Shown here: in pieces, positions 28,501 through 35,826 of the stretch
Numbering within the stretch: the first letter of the stretch is position 1
Layout: each line of letters opens with the position of its first letter
From: Gallionella sp.
Lineage (GTDB): Bacteria > Pseudomonadota > Gammaproteobacteria > Burkholderiales > Gallionellaceae
Length of the DNA stretch: 36,739 nt
Assembly: GCA_030645955.1 (NCBI GenBank)
Contig: JAUSMR010000064.1
Span: forward strand, 1 to 36,739
Direction: 5' to 3'
The notes under the pieces: model-generated
The model's input: only the letters and a program-made list of their open reading frames with translations
What the model was told of the DNA's origin: nothing
Database searches by the model: none
Made by a program: the position numbers and the translations under genes

Positions 28501-31500
28501 CCGTGCCTTCTGCCAGAGTGGCGCTGTAAGCCAGAGTGTCTCCGGGATTCGGATCGGCGAACGCATCCACAGGCACGGTAAAACTGAACGGCGCATCTTC
28601 GTTCGTGACCTGATCGGCAATAGGGCTGGTGATCGGCGCCATATTGGTCACGGTTACATCCAGTACAAAATTCGTTGTCGCGCTCAATCCACCAAGGTCG
28701 GTCGCAATCACCGCGACGCTCAGGTTGCCCGCATCGCCAAATGAAGGAGTGCCGCTAAAAGTTTGCGTGGCGGCATCAAAGCTCAGCCACGCGGGCAATG
28801 CGCTGCCGTCCGCCAACGTAGCGCTGAAAGCCAGCGTGTCACCGTAGATCAAATCTGCATCGCTGAAAGTGTTGGCTGGAATGCTGAAGCTGAACGGTTG
28901 ATATTTCTGCGCGCTCAGGTTAATCAGCGGCACGGCGACTGTTGGCGCATCGTTGACATTAGCCACGTTCAAGGCAAATGCGCTCGATGCACCCAAGCCG
29001 CCAGTGTCAGTGGCTGTGACCAACAAATTCAGGTTGCCGACATCCGCGTTGCCCGGTGTGCCGCTGAAGGTTTGTGTGTCGGCATCGAAGCTCAGCCAGG
29101 ACGGCAATGGATTACCGTCTGCCAACGTGGCATCATAAGTTAGCGTATCGTCGGTATTCACATCGGTGAAGCTTCCCGCAGGAATCTGGAAGGCGAACGC
29201 CGCATCCTGGATGGCTGCCTGCCCGGCGATCATTCCTACTACCGGCGCGATGTTGACATACGACCAGTTGTCGCTCAACAAAGCACCACCTGAACCATAA
29301 TTCAACGTATGAATATTGCCGTGTCCGTCATTGGTATAGCTGCTGAAGCTATAGTCAGGATTGTATGTGGTACCGTTGCTGGTGCCGTCCGCATTGAAGG
29401 TGTCCTCGCCGTTTGACCCATCCGCCCGCTCCCAGTAATCCCCCGTCAGCCTGCCATCCGCACCATAATCCAGCTCGTTGTATGTTCCGTACCCATCGTC
29501 AGTGTAAGTGTAGTAGCTGCCATCCGGGTTACAGGTCTTACCGCTACTCGAACCGTCCGCCCGGTAAGTGTTGTTGCCGTAGTTGCCGTTGCTGTTCTGC
29601 CAGAACCCCCCTACCAGATTGCCATTGGCATCGTAGGCTTCCATATTGGCGTTGCCCAGACCATCGTTCGTGTAAGAGCCTTGGCTGCCATCCGCAAACC
29701 GGAACTGCGCGATCCGCTGGTCGCCCGTCACGCTGTCCGTGAAGTTTTGGATCAGTGCGCTGTCGCCCTGGGTGCCGTATGTGATTAGCAGGTCTGTGCC
29801 TTGCTGTAAGAGCTGGATGTTCCCGGCAGTGATGCCCGCGACGAACCGGATGCTGTCGTAACTGCCGTCCATCTCCTGGGAGCCCATGCCGGGCTGGAAG
29901 ACGAACGCGCCCGGATCGAAAGACGGCGCAGGCGGCGCCATCGCGACCATCTGTGCCATGCTGAGCATCGTGCCATCTGCGAAGGTGAATCCCGATACGC
30001 CCGATCCAAACGGGTCGTCCGCATGCGTGATCATCACCTGGATGCTCTGGCCATCAGTTCCCCATGAGATGTTGAGGGTGGTGTAAATTTGCTGCGTATC
30101 GGTGGCGAGGCCGCTGATCGAGCCAACGGTCTGGCCCCATGAGAGCTGGAGATTGGTCGCCGTGACGCCCTCGCCGAACGCGACAGTGTGCGCGGGAAGA
30201 ATTCCTTGAGCATAGATCGAGGCTAGCGCCGGGAAATCGTTCGCGGAAGTGGGCAGGTCAACCACCGGCACATTGTTGTTCGCGTAATACGCTGAAGGCT
30301 GGAGGCCGTCGGTTCCGATGGTGCTGAACAGGACAGGCAACGGCGGGCAGTAGGTGACATCCCCGTTCCGCATCGCATCCTGTATCGTGCCGCTCCAGTC
30401 CCCGTTATTAAGGGCAAGAATTGCATTCAGCACAGCTTGTTCATCGGCAAACCACCCGCCTTGCGATGTATCGTTCAGGAAATACATGCCGCCATGTTCA
30501 TAGCCGACCTGCCAGTCGTCGACGCCCATATCCTGATAGAGCTGCAAAAGGTTCTTGCCCGCGCCGCCGATCAGCGCCGTGCCAACCGTAGCTGGATCGA
30601 TCTGGAATGTCGCGCCGCCCATACCCGCGAACATCCGGTCATTGCCGCCGCTTCCGACCATGTTGCTGCCCCCAATGAGCAGGTCGTTACCTGATCCGCC
30701 GATCAGGGTGGTATGGCCCGTTCCGCCGATCAGCGTATCGTTGCCGTCGTTAGCCGTGATGGTGTTGTCGTATGCATTGCCAGTTGCCGTCAGGTCGGCG
30801 GTGCCAGTGAGGATGAGGATCTGCACGTTCTCGGGCACAACGTAATCTACCAAAGACATCACCGTGTTGGTGTTGCTCCCGGTGGACTGTGCCCGGACGA
30901 TGTCCGCCGTGTTGTTCACCACGAAGGTGGCGTTGCCGGTGCCGCCGACAAGGGTCTCGATGCCAGCTCCGGAAATCAACGTGTCGTTGCCGCTGCCCGC
31001 AACCAGCGTGTTGTTGCCTGCGCCGCCGATCACAGTATTGTTGCCCGTTTTTGCGTAGAGAGTCTGGTTGCCGCTGCCCGCAATCAAAGTGTCGTTGCCG
31101 CCCCAGCCGTAGATGATGTCGTTCCCAGTTCCGCCCACCAGCGTCTCGTTCCCTGCCGCGCTGAAAATGAGATTACCATCCGCACCCGCGACCGTCACCG
31201 GGATGGAGTCTCCCTGCACCAGCATTTCGTCCAAGCTCATCGTCACCGGGTCGAGGAACACGTACCCGCCAATGGAGCCGTCCAGGCCGCCGTCGATCAC
31301 CAGCCGCCCGCCGTTGTCGGACAGGATCACCAGAGCAGCGCTGCCGTTGCTACCGAATCCGGCCGTGAAGGTGAGGTTGTTCAGGTTGATGTCGCAGTCG
31401 AATTCGAAGGTGTCGGCGCTGCGGGCGTTTATCAATTCGACATTGCCGAATCCAGAGTTGAACCGGTAGGTGTTGTGGCCACTGCCGCCAATGATTCTTT

Positions 31501-34500
31501 CGTTGCCGCTGCCCGCGACAAAGGTGTTGCTGCCGCTACCGCCTTGAAGCGTGTCGGTGCCGCTGCCGCCATACAGGGTGTTGGTGCCTGTGCCCGCGAT
31601 CAGCGTGGCAATGCCGGTGCTGGCGTACAGCGTCTCCGTTCCGCTGCCGCCTTTCAGGAAACTGGAGCCGCTGCCCGCGATGAGCAGGTCGGTGCCGCTA
31701 CCGCCAAACAGGTAAGAGAACCCCGCACCGCCGACGAGGGTGTTGTCGCCGTCTCCCCCGCTCACGTAGGTATAATTAGCTACGGTACCGCCGTCACCTG
31801 CGTAGATGAGATCGTCGCCCGCGCCGCCGACGATGGTGTAGGTGCCGTTGCCGCCGTAGACGGTGCTGGTTTCGGTTGCGTTGCTGCTCAGTTGAATGTA
31901 AGCGTTCCCGTCCCCGGTATAAATGGTGTTAGTGCCCGCGCCGCCGATGATGGTGTCATTGCCGTCGCCTCCGACGATAGTCTCGTCGCCGTTGCCCGCA
32001 TAAATGGTGGTGGTCTTGCCGGTGCCTCTCAAACTGCCGCTGACGAGCGTGTCGTTCCCGCCCGAGCCGTAAAGGGTAACGTTGCCGGAGCCGGAATTCA
32101 CGTAGTTGTTGCCCGCGTTGATGTCCGCCCAGTTCCACGCACCGATTCCAGCAAAAATTATATCGTCGCCGCTGCCGCCATAAATGATGTTGTCGCCTGC
32201 GCCGCCCCAGATGCGGTGATTGCCTGATTCGCCATTGATGTAGTCGTTTCCGCCCTGTCCGTTGATGAGACTGTTACCGGTGCTGCAGAATATGGTGTCG
32301 TCGCCGCCGCCGGAGAACACATTGCTGTTGCCGCCGCCCACGTCGATCCAATTGCCGCCGTTCGACCCAATAATCAGGCTGTTGCCTCCGCCGCCGAAGA
32401 TAGTATCGCTACCATTGCCAGCCGGGGTGTTGGGGTAAATGAGGCCGGGGTAATCGAGCGCGGAGTAACCATCGAATAAGTCAACTGGGTTGGAACTGCT
32501 GACTGCCATAAAACTGGGATTCGTTGGAGTAGAGACCCACCCATCGTATCGCCAACCTTTGTCGAAATTGTATTGTCCGTAAGATTGCAGCGCGGCGAGT
32601 TGCACCGATGGGGTGAAGCCGCCGCTGCTTTGAAAAAAAGAATGAATTGGTATGCTGAGCTCGTATTGGGGCATATTGCCACCTACACTCACACTGCTTG
32701 TGAACTTCGTCCACCAATAATCGCCGGCGTTGCCGGCGGAGATTGTGCCTCCCAGAAAGGTGTTGTTACCCGGACCAAGCACCACGAGGGAGTTGCCGCC
32801 GCTGATAATCAAATCATTGCCCGTGCCGCCGACGATGGTGTTGTGTCCAGTGCCGGCAGCGATGAAAACGCCTGATTGTCCGGTGGGGGTTAGGGTCTTT
32901 TGCTGGGCAAGGGCGGTGGCAAGATCCACTTGGGTGTTGGCATAAATCCGGTTGTTGCCGTTGCCTGCGACGATAACCCCTTCTCCTGCCAGGTTATATA
33001 TAGGGTCTGCCGGAGGCGCACCGTTGCCAACAATGAGGTTGTCTCCATTTCCGAAGGCACCTATGTAGTCGAAACCAGTGCTGCCGATGAGGATGTCGTT
33101 GCCGCCTGTGCCGTCATACAGATTGCCACCTGAGTTAACTGGTGCGAGTAGATAATCGTTGCCTGATGTGCCAGCAGCAGTCGTCCAGGAGGAATTTTGA
33201 TTGGGCTTGCTCGTGTCCCGGATATAGTTGCCTGCAGCGTCTCTCTGATGGTATTTGACCACCGCCATCCAGGTGGCTTGGTCATAGCTTACTACGCCAA
33301 TTATGTCCCAGCTTGGGTCTATAGGCCCAAATCTGATATCAGGCGCCCAATGATATTCGTCCCATTGCACCGAGGCGGTCTGTACCAGCAGATCGAAGTT
33401 GCAGTTGTAGGTGTAGTCTGGCGTGCCGCCGTTGCCCGCATTGGGATTCGGGTTATCAAAGGTGACGGCAAGGGTGTTGCTGGTGATGGCTGTGCCGTTG
33501 GCGTCGGTGAAACTGACCGTGAGGGTGGCGGTATCGACCTGATTGGTATTGGTGGTGTCTAGCAACGCCAGCGAGACGCTGTCTTGGCCGGCGGGAATGG
33601 TGATTTGCACGGTGCTGTCGTCGGCGAAGGAGAGGGTTTCGGCGCCAGTGATTAATTTCCAGAGCGAGGCTGCAGCATTCGATAGCTGGAGTGTCAAGCT
33701 TTGGGCGGTGTCCAAGGCTGCCGCAACGGAAACGGTGAAGGTCTGCAAGGCACCCTGCGGAACGTCGGCGCTCTGGTTGGCCAGCGCGAATCCCGTGTTG
33801 CCGGCGCCTGAAACGATGCTGACTCGCTGCGCGAGGTGGATGCCGAGGTAGCCTTGGATTGGGTCGGTGGCATTCGCCAGATTGAAATTGTTAATGGTGA
33901 TAGAGTCGCTGCCGCTGGTAATGGTAAGGCTGCCCTTCCGATCGTATTTGTATGTCGTGTTGCCCCCGGCCCAGGTGTTGTCGCCTTGGTAGACGGCTGC
34001 TTGTCCCATTACCTGGGCGCCATTCAGCATTATCGTGCCAAGGCCGTCGACGTCGGTGATGGTGTCGGCGCCGTCACCGGTGTTGAAGGTGTAGGTGTCG
34101 GTACCGATGCCGCCGTTGAGTTTGTCGTCGTCGCTTCCGCCTTCGAGGTAATCGTTGCCGCCTCCACCATTCAGGGTATCGATACCGCCCATGCCGTAGA
34201 GCCGGTCGTGATTGTCGCCGCCAGTGAGTGGGTTGTTGCCTGCGCCGCCAAACACGACCTGCTGCATGGCGTCAGCGTCAACGAACAGGCTGCCGGGGCG
34301 CAGGGTGATTCTTAGCTCGACGTCGCGGTAGAAGATGTCTCCGCTGATGGTGCTGCTGTCATCCATGTTGCGCTGGATCATCAGCCTGAGCATGGCAGCG
34401 CGGTCGGTGAGGTAGCCGGGGGTGAGTTGGCCATGGCCAGTGGCAGGGTTGTAGAGGTGGAGTTCGCCGTTAGTGTTGTGCGCGCTGTAGTCTGCACCCA

Positions 34501-35824
34501 GTACGGCAAAGGGATTGAGGTTGACCAAGGAGTAGCGATGGGCCTGTCCGTCTGCATCAAGCGCGCTGGCATCGGCCAGCAGGGTGGCAGGGGCGATGGT
34601 GATAAGGCTCAGGCTGCCGTCCGTGGGCAGTACCGCCCCGATAGCATCGACAGCTTTGTAGAGTTTGTCGCGCCCTGCTCCGTCGAAAGCATTTCCGCTG
34701 TACACGGTGTCCGCGACATTGAACAGTTTGCCCAGTGCGCCGACCGCCACTTCGAGGGTGTTGGCGGCGTTGCCGGTTTGTGCCTTGAGTATATCGGTGA
34801 TGGTGCTGAGGTTGTCTGCGGTCGCGTCATCGAGCGATGGGTCGAGTTGGGCGAAGAGGTTGTAGACGGCGAGGGAGTCGGATAGCTTGACAATGGAGTG
34901 ATTTTCCACCAAAAAATTTCCAGCAATCGCGCCAGAGTCTTCAATAAAAATATTCTGCGGCGTTCCAACTACCTGCCCCAGCCCAGCCGTGACATTCAAT
35001 CCTCCTTCACCCATGATCGCCACATGCTTGCTGCCAATTGTGCCAGTCGGGTCTGTGCTATTCGGCTCTGAAATCCAGTTCAGGATTTCATATGGCAAGG
35101 CATTTTGACCGGGCGCGTTGTAGGTAACGACATCGCCAACCAGCGCAGGCCCACGGGACTGCGCCACCATGTCCGCCAGCAGGTAGGCGAGATGCCCACC
35201 CATGCTGTGCCCGGTAAAATTAATGGTTGCCCCGGCGGGAATCAATTCGCCGAGGCCTTTGTCGTTCAGCATCTCGGTGGTAATCGCCGCGATTCCATAG
35301 TTAACCGCATCGGATAGTAGCGATTCACCATAATTGCCAAATAATATCCGCGCCTCCATCTGCCCCAGCATGTCCAGTTCGGCAACGGTGTATTGCACAT
35401 CCTGTCCGGCAGGTGTGGTGATTTGCTTGTAGTATCGGAATGCCTGTATCAGTTGCGGCAAGGCTTGACCGGCAATGACAACGCCCAAGCCATCCGCCCA
35501 TACCAAATCCGGCAAAGCATGCCACAAAGTAGGCTCCGTTCCGCGCACAGAGATAGTGTAAGAACCATCGGTGTTGCTCTCGAATACCGTCGCGGAAAAT
35601 CCAGTCCAGTCGTTCGGCATATGGCTGATGAAGTTGAAACCGTTGGTGGGGTCGGTGAAGGTGGTGGCTTGGCCGGGGGCGAAGATGTTGCCGGCGTTGA
35701 TCGTGCCTGTTTTTAACTTGTCTATTAATGCTTCTGAATCATTTTGTACCAGACCAGAAAAATCCAAATACGCAGCCTGCGACATCCACGAAAAATCCAA
35801 CAACTGTTTGATTGTCATTGCCAT
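22592..35824 (-). CDS. Giant RTX protein with N-terminal lipase domain (4410 residues)
   Basis: This is a single uninterrupted frame. Residues 1-340 form an alpha/beta-hydrolase lipase domain with nucleophile Ser207 in FTGHSMGGHLAY and a probable catalytic His309 (ENHSIVKLSDSL). Then come a small RTX cluster (about 524-590), a Calx-beta-like domain (about 665-795), a long aspartate-poor RTX-like block (about 884-1740), a three-fold YD-like repeat (about 2046-2190), cadherin-like CADG/He_PIG domains, an RTX/HCBP module (about 2519-3160), more CADG and four VCBS domains, and a C-terminal RTX and secretion-type region (about 4080-4410). There is no N-terminal signal peptide, as expected for type I secretion. 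HlyD- and TolC-type genes follow; a small membrane-protein gene precedes it with a two-base gap. GGAGAA before the ATG sets the start. It is likely a cell-surface or released lipase-adhesin; the substrate is unknown. Four short repeat insertions are described separately. Confidence 0.9.
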   Translation of the reverse strand: MAMTIKQLLDFSWMSQAAYLDFSGLVQNDSEALIDKLKTGTINAGNIFAPGQATTFTDPTNGFNFISHMPNDWTGFSATVFESNTDGSYTISVRGTEPTLWHALPDLVWADGLGVVIAGQALPQLIQAFRYYKQITTPAGQDVQYTVAELDMLGQMEARILFGNYGESLLSDAVNYGIAAITTEMLNDKGLGELIPAGATINFTGHSMGGHLAYLLADMVAQSRGPALVGDVVTYNAPGQNALPYEILNWISEPNSTDPTGTIGSKHVAIMGEGGLNVTAGLGQVVGTPQNIFIEDSGAIAGNFLVENHSIVKLSDSLAVYNLFAQLDPSLDDATADNLSTITDILKAQTGNAANTLEVAVGALGKLFNVADTVYSGNAFDGAGRDKLYKAVDAIGAVLPTDGSLSLITIAPATLLADASALDADGQAHRYSLVNLNPFAVLGADYSAHNTNGELHLYNPATGHGQLTPGYLTDRAAMLRLMIQRNMDDSSTISGDIFYRDVELRITLRPGSLFVDADAMQQVVFGGAGNNPLTGGDNHDRLYGMGGIDTLNGGGGNDYLEGGSDDDKLNGGIGTDTYTFNTGDGADTITDVDGLGTIMLNGAQVMGQAAVYQGDNTWAGGNTTYKYDRKGSLTITSGSDSITINNFNLANATDPIQGYLGIHLAQRVSIVSGAGNTGFALANQSADVPQGALQTFTVSVAAALDTAQSLTLQLSNAAASLWKLITGAETLSFADDSTVQITIPAGQDSVSLALLDTTNTNQVDTATLTVSFTDANGTAITSNTLAVTFDNPNPNAGNGGTPDYTYNCNFDLLVQTASVQWDEYHWAPDIRFGPIDPSWDIIGVVSYDQATWMAVVKYHQRDAAGNYIRDTSKPNQNSSWTTAAGTSGNDYLLAPVNSGGNLYDGTGGNDILIGSTGFDYIGAFGNGDNLIVGNGAPPADPIYNLAGEGVIVAGNGNNRIYANTQVDLATALAQQKTLTPTGQSGVFIAAGTGHNTIVGGTGNDLIISGGNSLVVLGPGNNTFLGGTISAGNAGDYWWTKFTSSVSVGGNMPQYELSIPIHSFFQSSGGFTPSVQLAALQSYGQYNFDKGWRYDGWVSTPTNPSFMAVSSSNPVDLFDGYSALDYPGLIYPNTPAGNGSDTIFGGGGNSLIIGSNGGNWIDVGGGNSNVFSGGGDDTIFCSTGNSLINGQGGNDYINGESGNHRIWGGAGDNIIYGGSGDDIIFAGIGAWNWADINAGNNYVNSGSGNVTLYGSGGNDTLVSGSLRGTGKTTTIYAGNGDETIVGGDGNDTIIGGAGTNTIYTGDGNAYIQLSSNATETSTVYGGNGTYTIVGGAGDDLIYAGDGGTVANYTYVSGGDGDNTLVGGAGFSYLFGGSGTDLLIAGSGSSFLKGGSGTETLYASTGIATLIAGTGTNTLYGGSGTDTLQGGSGSNTFVAGSGNERIIGGSGHNTYRFNSGFGNVELINARSADTFEFDCDINLNNLTFTAGFGSNGSAALVILSDNGGRLVIDGGLDGSIGGYVFLDPVTMSLDEMLVQGDSIPVTVAGADGNLIFSAAGNETLVGGTGNDIIYGWGGNDTLIAGSGNQTLYAKTGNNTVIGGAGNNTLVAGSGNDTLISGAGIETLVGGTGNATFVVNNTADIVRAQSTGSNTNTVMSLVDYVVPENVQILILTGTADLTATGNAYDNTITANDGNDTLIGGTGHTTLIGGSGNDLLIGGSNMVGSGGNDRMFAGMGGATFQIDPATVGTALIGGAGKNLLQLYQDMGVDDWQVGYEHGGMYFLNDTSQGGWFADEQAVLNAILALNNGDWSGTIQDAMRNGDVTYCPPLPVLFSTIGTDGLQPSAYYANNNVPVVDLPTSANDFPALASIYAQGILPAHTVAFGEGVTATNLQLSWGQTVGSISGLATDTQQIYTTLNISWGTDGQSIQVMITHADDPFGSGVSGFTFADGTMLSMAQMVAMAPPAPSFDPGAFVFQPGMGSQEMDGSYDSIRFVAGITAGNIQLLQQGTDLLITYGTQGDSALIQNFTDSVTGDQRIAQFRFADGSQGSYTNDGLGNANMEAYDANGNLVGGFWQNSNGNYGNNTYRADGSSSGKTCNPDGSYYTYTDDGYGTYNELDYGADGRLTGDYWERADGSNGEDTFNADGTSNGTTYNPDYSFSSYTNDGHGNIHTLNYGSGGALLSDNWSYVNIAPVVGMIAGQAAIQDAAFAFQIPAGSFTDVNTDDTLTYDATLADGNPLPSWLSFDADTQTFSGTPGNADVGNLNLLVTATDTGGLGASSAFALNVANVNDAPTVAVPLINLSAQKYQPFSFSIPANTFSDADLIYGDTLAFSATLADGSALPAWLSFDAATQTFSGTPSFGDAGNLSVAVIATDLGGLSATTNFVLDVTVTNMAPITSPIADQVTNEDAPFSFTVPVDAFADPNPGDTLAYSATLAEGTALPSWLSFDATTQTFSGTPTNWDVSALSVTVTAIDSGGLSASSNFALEVLNVNDAPTVVSPLQDQSSVAGQAFSFAATSGAVVVGSFMNDATDTGAPDQVWPNYDRWLSGSGGNDTYSFARGDGNVRISDWDNAPMDTVQLADVLPADVSVQSDQWGNVVLSVNGTTSTGSGQATDSLTLGSWLYSDEPKIEQISFADGTVWGVNDIQSMLSTAPTTGNDYITGTDGNDIIDALAGDDRVFGGEGNDVLQGGDGNDYLIAGAGDNTLLGGTGFDYLEGNAGNDMLGGGDGSDYLYGSDGNDTLDGGAGNDELEDGSGNDTYLFGRGSGQDVVYEWDDTPGNVDTVQFAADVLHTDVSVTQGRWGSVVLSINGTTDSLTLDNWLNYDACKVEQFVFSDGTVWGVNEVMAMISASPTNTITSGNDSITGTVGNDTIKALAGDDEVFGGAGDDVLLGGAGYDELQGGGGSDILDGGSSSDWIEADNSYSDLGNDLLAGGAGNDDLEASISNDLMIGNTGNDYIYGDDGNNVILFNRGDGNDWIEPWSSGVVPKSDTVSLGGGIGYTDLSFSRDGDSLILDTGPSTGSGQVRDSITFEYWFATWGDNFKAVNRLQVVAAAMVGFDAQSSDPLLNQRIQQFDFVGLANQFEADLAADPTITTWQLAPHLADFSLGGSDTSAIGGDMAYLYGMNGNLNGLSEADLRSQLTDAQFGIGAQALTPLAPAAVSTFADVDAIHGDTLTYSATLADGSALPAWLNFDAATQTFSGTPTQAINGNMIVSVIATDTGGLTASNSFMLTVTGGLINLAPFAANDTVAMTDGEGAAVISQAQLLANDIDPDAGDTLNLTGFDAVTAQGNTVTQDTNGDLVLDIGNNYQSLGAGQAATDTFSYTIADAAGATSNATVTMTINGVNDAPVAANAIVGQTSQQDAAFSFTVPADAFIDIDQGDVLTYNAALADGSALPSWMAFDAATQTFSGTPGNWDVGGYSVTVTATDTGGFSASSIFAVEVSNINDAPAVSIAVADQSTLEDQPFTFAVPANTFDDVDFIHGDTIIYSATLADGTALPTWLAFDAVTCTFSGTPTNWDAGILDVAVTATDTGGLSASNTFALDVLNMNDAPTVANALTDQATLEDAPFSFTVPAGTFGDVDFIHGDTITYSTTLSAGTALPSWLMFDAATQTFSGTPGNAEVGSLNLVVTATDTGGLSASNTFALNVANVNDTPTASADAGAATEDGGAVTLSAATLLANDTDPDSIHGDILNIVGVTQAASGATVTLVNGDVQYDIGNLYQSLGQGQAATETFSYTVSDTAGATSTAQVTMGITGANDAPLTAADDAAAIQEDGTIFATGNVLANDTDVDQGTLLTVANAGVFAGQYGQLTLAADGSYSYTLDNASLAVQSLGEGQTVTETFAYQATDGMVATPSTLTVTITGTNDAPVTAVDVAAVQEDVALMSTGNVLANDSDVDQRTILSVADAGIRTGNYGQLTLNADGSYSYSLDNASLAVQSLAAGQVVTETFGYEATDGLTATPSTLTVTITGTNDAPVTAIPLTGQAATKTGAFSYQLPTGAFTDIDQGDKLTYSATLSNGSVLPTWLTFDANNQVFSSNMPDGAAGLWDISVTATDTSGASATSAFRLDVANLIKGTSKEDNLAGTSPRDVMYGLGDDDKLSGGNADDVLVGGSGNDVLEGGAGNDTLIGGVPVGNSLAGAPVPVEAGRYDRHGEDSRHDDDHDRPENNLLNGGAGNDILIGANGNDLLIGGIGNDTLNTGPSTGSGQAGADIIAFNRGDGQDVVLASMGADNTVSLGGGIKLSDLAFSHVGNDLILETGPSTGSGQGEQITFLDWYASLGNHSIANLQIIGNDLSASTSGKPDNKTIRQFDFSKLVASYDQAVAANSTTDHWALTNAMLDKHLEHSSGGALGGDLAWQYGMNGTLAMVSLNAAQDILDDNSFGSKPQHLHMPSKLKDGVAMLG
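23004..23029 (-). repeat. REP-like half-copy in RTX gene, copy 1
   Basis: On the coding strand this contains CTTCGACAGGCTCAGGACAG and translates to GPSTGSGQ between LILET and GEQITFLDWY, inside an HCBP-type segment where other modules have no such residues. Confidence 0.85.
23182..23206 (-). repeat. REP-like half-copy in RTX gene, copy 2
   Basis: Same core, orientation and frame as copy 1. GPSTGSGQA splits what would otherwise read NDTLNTGAGADIIAF, an ordinary RTX nonapeptide. Confidence 0.85.
23301..23366 (-). other. His/Asp-rich loop between RTX repeats
   Basis: The segment RYDRHGEDSRHDDDHDRPEN interrupts two RTX nonapeptide runs. It has four His and many acidic residues in about 20 positions and could bind metal ions. 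No family is recognised. Confidence 0.6.
23590..26345 (-). other. C-terminal CADG and VCBS domain array
   Basis: In protein order this contains the second half of a split CADG domain (from 26345), a VCBS domain (about 25785-26095), three CADG domains (about 24850-25760; core phrases TYSATLADG, LPSWL and FDAATQTFSGTP), three VCBS domains (about 24525-24855, 24205-24520, 23890-24200; TVTITGTNDAPV) and a degenerate CADG domain (about 23590-23880). Such arrays are common in surface adhesins, where they act as Ca-stabilised extenders. Confidence 0.8.
26743..26767 (-). repeat. REP-like half-copy in RTX gene, copy 3
   Basis: Same 20-base core and frame. GPSTGSGQ lies between SLILDT and VRDSITFEYW, at the position equivalent to copy 1 but in the internal duplicate of the C-terminal region. 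Confidence 0.85.
27982..28005 (-). repeat. REP-like half-copy in RTX gene, copy 4
   Basis: Coding-strand core CTTCGACAGGCTCAGGACAG gives STGSGQAT inside VNGTT..DSLTL. The paralogous module at about 27370-27395 reads INGTTDSLTL without it, so the 24-base insertion is visible by internal comparison. Confidence 0.9.
28295..29250 (-). other. Cadherin-like (CADG/He_PIG) domains, first array
   Basis: Three complete domains of about 100 residues carry the phrases TLADG, LPSWLSFDA, TQTFSGTP and VTATDTGGL, joined by VNDAPTV linkers. They are followed by the first 20 or so residues of a fourth (DQSSVAGQAFSFAA) that is interrupted. Confidence 0.8.
29240..29690 (-). repeat. Three-fold YD-like peptide repeat
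   Basis: Roughly 50-residue units carry YTNDGxGN, YDANGNL or YGADGRL, W, and NPDGSYYTY-type phrases, rich in Gly, Asn, Asp and Tyr. They resemble RHS/YD or toxin-coat style beta repeats but lack the exact RHS signature. Confidence 0.6.
30605..33175 (-). repeat. Aspartate-poor RTX-like block
   Basis: Dozens of units of about nine residues follow the RTX beta-roll spacing (GGSGTDTLQGGSGSNTFVAG), but many replace the calcium-binding aspartate with Thr, Ser, Asn or Ala. Normal units (GGSGNDLLIGG) are interspersed. A Trp/Tyr-rich non-repeat patch (about 32410-32740) and an HCBP-like segment (about 31180-31480) interrupt it. Confidence 0.75.
34805..35824 (-). other. N-terminal alpha/beta-hydrolase lipase domain
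   Basis: ISVRGTEPTLWHALPDLVWA (a lipase-3-like oxyanion region) precedes the nucleophile elbow TGHSMGG (Ser207). GDVVTYNAPG follows where lipases carry the strand after the nucleophile, and His309 is the best candidate for the third catalytic residue. The acid residue was not assigned with confidence. Confidence 0.8.
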
Positions 35825-35826
35825 GA

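Noticed and set aside
30713..32227. 504-codon plus-strand frame opposite the RTX-like block
   Set aside because: It is the antisense of repeated Gly/Thr/Asn codons. Its product is a monotonous Val/Ala/Asp sequence created by the nonapeptide periodicity, not a gene.
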